DNA of 64,000 nucleotides from the NCBI GenBank assembly GCA_031415695.1, contig JANOSH010000060.1, positions 1 through 64,000 on the forward strand. The letters are read 5' to 3'. Below are positions 59,401-64,000 of the stretch, piece after piece. The notes beneath the pieces were generated by a model. The model made no database searches and was not told the origin of the DNA. It worked only from the letters and a program-made list of their open reading frames with translations. The stretch's first letter is position 1. Every line of letters begins with the position of its first letter. Position numbers and translations under genes: made by a program. The DNA is from JANOSH01 sp031415695 (GTDB lineage: Bacteria > Actinomycetota > Acidimicrobiia > Acidimicrobiales > Ilumatobacteraceae).

Positions 59401-59718
59401 AGCTGCCTGCTCGAACTTAACGTGGCTGCTGATGTTGCCGTGCTCGGTGAGGGCCATGGCCTTCATGCCGATCTCGGCCGCACGGCGCACGTGGGCCTCC
59501 GGCATGGCGAACCCGTCCAAGTAGCTGTAGGTGCTGTGGTGGTGAAGGCTCACGTAGTGTTCCACACCCTTGCGCTCGAGCTTGCCGTCGGCCTCGTGGC
59601 CACCGTTGCCCCGCCCCTTGCGCCCGTGCGACTCGCATGGATCTTCCATGGTGACGCCGGTACGCGACTTCAAGTTGAGCGTGACCGCATCGTCGAAGAC
59701 CTTGCCGTGCCCAGCCAT
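56407..59718 (-). CDS. dnaE: DNA polymerase III alpha subunit (DnaE-like)
   Basis: 1103 residues from the ATG at 59718, which shares its A with the upstream stop (TGATG). A PHP domain begins near residue 60 (LHHHSTYSYLDG, LTEHGN, ATGDVHYT). Catalytic Asp residues lie in PDIDLDFDD (~459) and KIDVLGLK (~616). The C-terminal part has a helix-hairpin-helix-like region (VIKGIGPKTVQNLYAF). No intein was seen here. It is the replicative polymerase of the phage. Confidence 0.92.
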   Translation of the reverse strand: MAGHGKVFDDAVTLNLKSRTGVTMEDPCESHGRKGRGNGGHEADGKLERKGVEHYVSLHHHSTYSYLDGFAMPEAHVRRAAEIGMKAMALTEHGNISSHVKFEQAADAADGAVQPIYGCEVYMGGTGELATQRKNHLTVLAMDQEGYKNLLRLVSAGWDNFYYGPTVGWRDLKKFNKGLVVLSGCTGSLLSTSLIGGKNIDKEDASIERARRVVTEFKRVFGDRYYLEVQGFPTLDEAKLLNPAMQQLSGELGVPLVATGDVHYTRPNEMEMQNILHSVRSGNKQSAEELAVMWSKDIVLAPPLSDRQMLKRLHGTGLSKRAALTALMNTEVIAGRCAGVRLPRLDPVRYPTPDSMALWREWILEGWHFRDIASRSNVDEYKDRLRHEMTTIEEKDFIDYFLIVSDVVKKAKGNGIPVGPARGSAAASLVCYLLRITEVDPLAFPNLLFERFIDKTRKDLPDIDLDFDDTRRHEIRTYLVGKYGEECVGNIGTFTTYKSKLAIDDVARSLNIDPSAVAPLKELLIERSSGDLRANATISDTVDQFEAAADVIRKFPKMRAALKLEGNVRGMGVHAAGLVVASGPLTDACALYSRTVNGRDIKVLSVDKYDAEHLNILKIDVLGLKTMGMISHCLNLINKPLSWLYEIPLDDPVTIKGFQANDVVGIFQFDGRAMRGVTAELKPDHFLEVCDITALARPGPLHNGAAAEYIDVKRGRKQPRQYHPLVEDIVSYTHGQIVYQEQILRIMGEIGGFDHVHRATVRKIISKKLGEQEFNRWWEDFWAGAEERGVSEDEAKAIWNSCITAGSYAFNVAHATSYGMLAWWTMYLKQHHPLEFFAASLTAYDSKKQLELLRDAARHGYKALPPDPVHSDDDWVPHHGHLLAGFNQVNGLGPKTTDKILEHRKLEPIKRWEDLLVIKGIGPKTVQNLYAFCAQEDPFEIYKLSRRIAEVVKAIKGSRWGVRRTDWVPLPTHTADQVPYSRGSKDIPVVWAGVITRRNLKELFELHYSRTGEELDPATVRDPELNEWVTMWGDDGSTDALAISINRWNYPRMRETVWGFNLEDDIVVMKGVKKGVQSRRAIHVDEMWVFSEHEEEPDADAAE

Positions 59719-60218
59719 CAGAGCACCCTCTGCATTCCGCAGACCTTGCACCACTTGCGATTGTCGCCAGCTTGCGGCTGCCACCAGTCATGAGGAACGA
59801 CAGGGTCGAGCGTGGCGGGACATGGGTGGTCAGTGGTACCGATGACCATCTTCTCGTCTGGCGCATCTTGCAAAGCCCGGCGGAGATCGTCTTTGAGTCG
59901 ACCGACCGTGGCTGCCGCGGAGTCATCCTCTTGGCGCAGCATGTGGATAGTCATCAGCAGGTGACCGATCATGTCCATGCACACTTCCTCGGCCGACTCA
60001 AAGCCGAGATCCTGGCCGTCCCACAGCGCCTTCTTGAGCTTCCAGAACTTGCGGTTGATGTCGCTGAACTGGCCACGCTTGCCCAGGAACATCAGCTGCC
60101 CCTCGTAGTCCGCGTTCTTCTTGGACCACAGGGCCATGGTCTCCGGCATGATGGTGTTGATCACGTCGTCACGCAGCACCGCGTTCTGATGCCGCCACAC
60201 GTCCTCGATGTCAGACAT
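59718..60218 (-). CDS. Nmad1/DUF1599-like protein
   Basis: 166 residues: KKNADYEGQLMFLGKRGQFS then DINRKFWKLKKALW and a conserved helical core (EEVCMDMIGHLLMTIHML), like DUF1599/Nmad1 proteins linked to nucleotide modification or metabolism. A C-terminal KWCKVCGMQR is a possible metal site. Lies between HAD phosphatase and DnaE genes. Confidence 0.6.
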   Translation of the reverse strand: MSDIEDVWRHQNAVLRDDVINTIMPETMALWSKKNADYEGQLMFLGKRGQFSDINRKFWKLKKALWDGQDLGFESAEEVCMDMIGHLLMTIHMLRQEDDSAAATVGRLKDDLRRALQDAPDEKMVIGTTDHPCPATLDPVVPHDWWQPQAGDNRKWCKVCGMQRVL

Positions 60219-60843
60219 TGCTCAACCTCTGTTCGATGTAGTTCCTGACGGGTACGAAACTGCCGACCGGCTGTGCCGTGCCGATCCACTTGCCTGCGTT
60301 GTGGGTGCGCATGATGAGGAACGCCTGAGTGTATTCCAGGCACTCGTCAGCTTCCTTGACCATCTCGGGCAGATCGTCCACCACGGCCACCACCCGCTGA
60401 GGGTCTACCAGGCGCATGAGCTCTTGGTACTTGTGATCGTGGTAGAGGAGGTGGTCGTACCGCACATTGTGGCGGTCCAGCCAGAAGCGTGTGTCAGGGT
60501 CGACGCTGTCCAGCCGGTTCCATGGACGGGTCGTGGTGATCCAGATCTCGACCGGCTGACCGGCCAACCACTGCATGAACTCATACGCTCCGGGTTGCCA
60601 GGCGGCAGTGCGCTTGTACCCGCCCTGGCGGTAGGCCAGCTTTGCTTCGCGGTACTGGGTCTGCGTGAGGCCCAGGTAGTCCTCGAAGTTGCCACGGCCA
60701 TCCCACGAGTCGAGCGGGGCGGGCACATCCCAGTAGGCGCAACTGAACTCGCTGATGGCATCGTGGTACTCACTCAGGGTGCCGTCGATATCAACGGCCA
60801 CGATGGGCCGCACCGGAGCGCTGCACTTAGAACAAAGACTCAC
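60211..60843 (-). CDS. HAD-superfamily phosphatase
   Basis: 210 residues from a GTG. DxDGT motif at VAVDIDGTLSEY (~16-26), later ITTTRPW and VVAVVDDLPEM, the HAD order. Resembles 5'(3')-deoxyribonucleotidases or polynucleotide phosphatases. N-terminal CSKC may bind metal. Likely nucleotide pool or DNA end function. Confidence 0.75.
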   Translation of the reverse strand: MSLCSKCSAPVRPIVAVDIDGTLSEYHDAISEFSCAYWDVPAPLDSWDGRGNFEDYLGLTQTQYREAKLAYRQGGYKRTAAWQPGAYEFMQWLAGQPVEIWITTTRPWNRLDSVDPDTRFWLDRHNVRYDHLLYHDHKYQELMRLVDPQRVVAVVDDLPEMVKEADECLEYTQAFLIMRTHNAGKWIGTAQPVGSFVPVRNYIEQRLSNV

Positions 60844-61063
60844 CGTTCACCTCCTCTACGATGCAATCAGCATCGGGACAATAGACCTTGCCGTGCACCA
60901 GGCGCAGGCCGGTGCGTGTGCATGGCGCAACGATCGCGCCGTACTCCCCAACCTGCATGATCTTCCCGTAGAGCCTGCGCCCTCCTTTGACGGGGATCTC
61001 TGGGTTGGGCTGATTGAACAACACCGTCACCATGTCCCCAACGCTGAACGTGCTGGGTTCCAT
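60827..61063 (-). CDS. small beta-rich protein, 78 aa
   Basis: From the ATG at 61063. FSVGDMVTVLFNQPNPEIPV then RLYGKIMQVGEYGAIVAPCT suggest a small barrel. A C-terminal cysteine pair may bind metal. Function unknown. Confidence 0.55.
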   Translation of the reverse strand: MEPSTFSVGDMVTVLFNQPNPEIPVKGGRRLYGKIMQVGEYGAIVAPCTRTGLRLVHGKVYCPDADCIVEEVNGESLF

Positions 61064-61070
61064 GGTCGTG

Positions 61071-61865
61071 TCACAGCTGTCGGAGGATCTCGAGGGTTTG
61101 CCGGTATGCATCATCGACCAACACTCCCTTCTGCCAGCGGCCGTACCTACCCAACAAGTCAACCCCGGCGTGACGTGCTCCCACCAGCCGCCCACCGGCG
61201 TCACGTGCGGCCAGCGGCTTGGCGACGCTCTGGCATTCCTGGTAGACGCCCAAGGCCGTGGCCGGGTACTCGATCGACTTGATCCCCTTGATGTTGCTGC
61301 TGCGGTAGGCCGACACGTCCTGATTGCCGTAGTAGTGGATCTCGTCATCGCCGACGCCTTCCAGGCAGTGCGTGTCGTCGATGAGGACCGTCTCGCTGGT
61401 GAAGTGCAGCCACCCCATCAGCCGGTTGAGCGGCATGGTACTGATGACCCGGCCAGCGCCCAGCCGTTGGAACATGGGGAGCAGCTGCATGGTGAAGTTG
61501 ATGGCGTAGATCTCGCGGTCGCAGAAGTGCTGCCACAGGCGGCTGTACACCGCATGCAACGGGTAGGCCGCATGCTCACCTTCGGCGAACTTGACCCAGC
61601 TGGTGCTCTCCGGTGCGACGGCCCCGTGGTAGATCTTCTGTGCGTAGCCGAGCGCCGTGCCATGCTTGACGTACTTGACGCCGAACGCTTCCTCCGGCTC
61701 GGTGAGGCCATGGACCGGGGTGTGCAGGTACTGAGCGCCGTGCAGCTTGCTCATGACCGGGTCGGCACCTCCCAGGATGATCGGCCTGTAGCCCTGGTGC
61801 TGAGCGGCCCACGCCGCCAGCAGTCCGGCAGGCCCGCACCCCACGATGATGATGTTGTTCCTCAT
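61071..61865 (-). CDS. FAD/NAD-binding oxidoreductase-like protein
   Basis: 264 residues from the ATG at 61865 (GGAGGAT upstream). Rossmann GxGxxG at IIIVGCGPAGLLAAWAAQHQ (~6-25). The rest resembles flavin-dependent enzymes of phages, but no family is certain. It lies between the replicative helicase and nucleotide genes, so a role in nucleotide or DNA modification is possible. Confidence 0.65.
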   Translation of the reverse strand: MRNNIIIVGCGPAGLLAAWAAQHQGYRPIILGGADPVMSKLHGAQYLHTPVHGLTEPEEAFGVKYVKHGTALGYAQKIYHGAVAPESTSWVKFAEGEHAAYPLHAVYSRLWQHFCDREIYAINFTMQLLPMFQRLGAGRVISTMPLNRLMGWLHFTSETVLIDDTHCLEGVGDDEIHYYGNQDVSAYRSSNIKGIKSIEYPATALGVYQECQSVAKPLAARDAGGRLVGARHAGVDLLGRYGRWQKGVLVDDAYRQTLEILRQL

Positions 61866-61869
61866 TGAC

Positions 61870-64000
61870 TCATATCCTCCTGTACTGTTGAATGCTTTGT
61901 CTGAACTTATCATGGACCATGACGAAACCCTCCAGCATGTAGATCAGGCCCATGTCGTAGAGCATGCTGATGATGTCCGCAGCACTGGACTGATCCATGT
62001 TGAGCAAGGTACACATGATGAACGAATTGAACTTGTCCTCCTTGGCCAGGAAGTCAAGCAGGTTTGGGTAGCTCGTGATCTTCTGCATGATGGAGTCGAG
62101 GTTCTCTTCCACCTTGGCGTCGTTGGCACTGCGGATGTTACTGATGTTGCCGTAGCCGAACCGGGGGTTGGTGTACACGGTGTCCAACAGGCGCACGGCT
62201 GCGTCAATGTGCTTGGGCAACACGATGCAGTTCTGGTAAGTCTCGTCGCAGCTGAACGTGCGCAGCGCGAACGCCGTGGCAATGCGGATGAGCTTCAGGC
62301 GCACGTTGCTGCCCATCACCAGGGGAGGGTCCGGGGTGTAGCGCCCGGCCACTTCCTTGGCTTGGGCGTTGTTGTACTCGGCGGTTTCCTTGTCGATGAT
62401 GATCTGGTGGGTGTGGCGTGTCCATGCCCAGCGGAGGCACTCGCGCCGTGCACGCTGCCCGTACTTGCGACGGGCCTGTGCCTCGGCGATCTCCGTGGGG
62501 TTGATGATGTCGATGGACACCTCGTCAGTGAACACGCCCATCACCATCTCGAAGCGGGCGATGTCCTCACTCTGGCCGATCAGCTGGCGCATGCCTTCCA
62601 TGGCGTTGGCGGGGTTGCTGCCCTTGCGGTAGTTGCCCAGCCACAGCATGCGGGTCCGTGCGTGGGCCTTGGCCGTCTTGATCTTGTCGATGCGGGCCTC
62701 ACCACGTGTGCGGATGTCCGTCAGCTGGCTGATTTGGTCCAGGGTGAGGCCGCTAACTTCATCCATGACGACGATGCGCCGGTCGTTGACTGGCAGGCTG
62801 CCCCACTTGACAACGAACCCACCGTCGCCCACCTTCTCCAGCCCACCCAGCAACCCGGCCAGGCTTGCGCTTTCGCAGTTGACCATGTCGCCCACTGCGT
62901 AGTCGGCCAGCATCTTGCCAGCGGCTTCGCTCTTGCCGGTACGTGTGTCGCCCAGGATCAAGGCGTCCAGCGTGCCCTTGGATGCGTCCTTCTCACCGAA
63001 GGGGTGGATCTCGAGCGCACTGTGGAACACCAGGTCCATGAACACGTGCATGAGCTCGCGGTCACGGATGCCGGTCACCGTGTTGATGGTGTCCCTGGCG
63101 ATGTCCATGCACTTCTTGAACGGGTCACCGTCATCCTGGAACTTGCTGATGCGCTTGACGGTGGCTTCGCTGAGGTCCCAGTCGTCCAGCATGTTCGGCG
63201 GCTTGTTGACCTCCCACGCCAGGAACTCGTTGCGCTGCGTCAGCGGGTGCGGCACCGTACTACCGAACAAGTCCACGATCATGTTGTCGGTCAGGCCCAG
63301 CACGTTGGCACTACTGATGATGCGCCTCTGCGTGAAGTCCTGCCGCTCGGACTCGGTGTTGGCCTCCAGACTCGGCCGGACGAACAGCTGCTCCACCCGC
63401 ATCTCACTCAGCCGGTCGAAGTCTACGGCGGGGCACTTGTCGTACACGCCGTCGCGCTGGAGAATGGCCGTGACCAAGGCGTTGCTCGTGGTGCCCACCA
63501 GCCCCAGGATCAACGGGTCGTTGCGCTGGATCTCTCCCTTGTGTTCCCCGCTCCATGCAGCCAGTTGGCAGTTGTTGCACTTGGCCTTCTGGGACAGGTC
63601 GCACGTGAGGGTGTACTCCGTGGGGATCAGCCAGTTGTCCATGTGTCGGCCGCTGATGGTGACGGGCATCTTCAGGGTCTGCCCGGCCAGGTCGGGGTTG
63701 TCGAGCGTGTCGAGGATTCCCACGCTGATAGCGATGCTGTCGGTGGTGGGGGCATCTTCCGGCGGCTCGTGCTCGGGCACCAAACCCATGAAGTCCTCCA
63801 CGGTGTGGCCGTCGAGCCAGTAGTCGGTGAGGTCTTTGCCGTGCTTGGGGTCCACGGGGTAGGGCAGCTGCACCACGGCCAGGGTGCGGGCAAACGGGCG
63901 CAACAGGTCAGCCAGCTTGGCGTTTGCGTGCTGGCCCTTGGTGTCCATGTCGTGGCACAGAATCAGATCCTTGCCGTAGAACAGCTTGCACCAGCCCATG
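61870..64000 (-). CDS. primase / MCM-like helicase (partial, right edge)
   Basis: At least 710 residues visible; the upstream part is beyond the window and the first ATG seen is probably internal. A TOPRIM-type DxD (ILCHDMDTKGQHAN) is near the start. A C-terminal AAA+ domain has Walker A (GDTRTGKSEAAGKM), Walker B (IVVMDEVSGLTLDQ) and LWLGNYRKGSNPAN, resembling MCM-like helicases. Together these suggest a primase-helicase fusion that starts replication with the DnaE encoded downstream. Confidence 0.8.
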   Translation of the reverse strand, partial: MGWCKLFYGKDLILCHDMDTKGQHANAKLADLLRPFARTLAVVQLPYPVDPKHGKDLTDYWLDGHTVEDFMGLVPEHEPPEDAPTTDSIAISVGILDTLDNPDLAGQTLKMPVTISGRHMDNWLIPTEYTLTCDLSQKAKCNNCQLAAWSGEHKGEIQRNDPLILGLVGTTSNALVTAILQRDGVYDKCPAVDFDRLSEMRVEQLFVRPSLEANTESERQDFTQRRIISSANVLGLTDNMIVDLFGSTVPHPLTQRNEFLAWEVNKPPNMLDDWDLSEATVKRISKFQDDGDPFKKCMDIARDTINTVTGIRDRELMHVFMDLVFHSALEIHPFGEKDASKGTLDALILGDTRTGKSEAAGKMLADYAVGDMVNCESASLAGLLGGLEKVGDGGFVVKWGSLPVNDRRIVVMDEVSGLTLDQISQLTDIRTRGEARIDKIKTAKAHARTRMLWLGNYRKGSNPANAMEGMRQLIGQSEDIARFEMVMGVFTDEVSIDIINPTEIAEAQARRKYGQRARRECLRWAWTRHTHQIIIDKETAEYNNAQAKEVAGRYTPDPPLVMGSNVRLKLIRIATAFALRTFSCDETYQNCIVLPKHIDAAVRLLDTVYTNPRFGYGNISNIRSANDAKVEENLDSIMQKITSYPNLLDFLAKEDKFNSFIMCTLLNMDQSSAADIISMLYDMGLIYMLEGFVMVHDKFRQSIQQYRRI

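Noticed and set aside
56407..59718. Intein in DnaE
   Set aside because: No splicing blocks were seen and the catalytic motifs are uninterrupted.
1..64000. CRISPR array, integrase or attachment site
   Set aside because: No regularly spaced repeats or recombinase motifs were found by reading.

Overview
This window looks like about 64 kb of a tailed double-stranded DNA phage (siphovirus type) of an actinobacterial host. The sequence is GC-rich and packed almost wall to wall with genes. It carries families common in actinobacteriophages: a Sak4/RecA-like ATPase, a Cas4/RecB-like nuclease, DUF2786, a PHP-type DnaE polymerase, ThyX, an amidase endolysin, and the full head-to-tail module. Several promoters sit only 7-8 nt before an ATG, which suggests leaderless transcripts as in Actinobacteria. 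The host assignment is inference. No integrase or clear lysogeny repressor was seen, and no gap between genes exceeds 300 bases.

Layout. (1) About 1-16.9 kb, minus strand: an early-type block. It starts at the window edge with a recombination/repair group (acidic-tailed SSB-like protein, RecA/Sak4-like ATPase, Cas4-like nuclease, SNF2 helicase). A long run of very small, translationally coupled genes follows (membrane peptides, zinc-binding peptides, a ribbon-helix-helix protein). The block ends with a RuvC-like resolvase. (2) About 16.9-17.1 kb: a divergent control region carrying a 37-nt inverted sequence block. (3) About 17.1-53.0 kb, plus strand: a zinc-finger protein, small terminase candidate, large terminase interrupted by an intein, portal, scaffold, decoration protein, major capsid protein, a MuF-like protein fused to a metallopeptidase, neck proteins, tail tube, frameshifted tail chaperones, tape measure, a 2215-residue tail protein with two GH5-type glycosidase domains, baseplate and fibre genes, and a holin candidate. 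(4) A perfect 12-bp bidirectional terminator near 53.05 kb. (5) About 53.1-64.0 kb, minus strand: ThyX, methyltransferase-like protein, endolysin, DnaE, an Nmad1/DUF1599-like protein, HAD phosphatase, flavoprotein-like oxidoreductase, and a primase/MCM-like helicase cut by the right edge.

The most notable observation is in the terminase gene. The intein (22324-23079) keeps its splicing blocks in the terminase frame. Its centre is overprinted in another frame by a complete 159-residue HNH endonuclease ORF (22569-23048). Two protein-level mobile functions therefore share the same DNA in different frames. Other points of interest are the tandem GH5 domains with repeated lectin-like modules, the MuF-metallopeptidase fusion, a highly structured non-coding segment with a tRNA T-arm-like hairpin near 13.7 kb, and a second gene (14087-14568) readable only through a frameshift.
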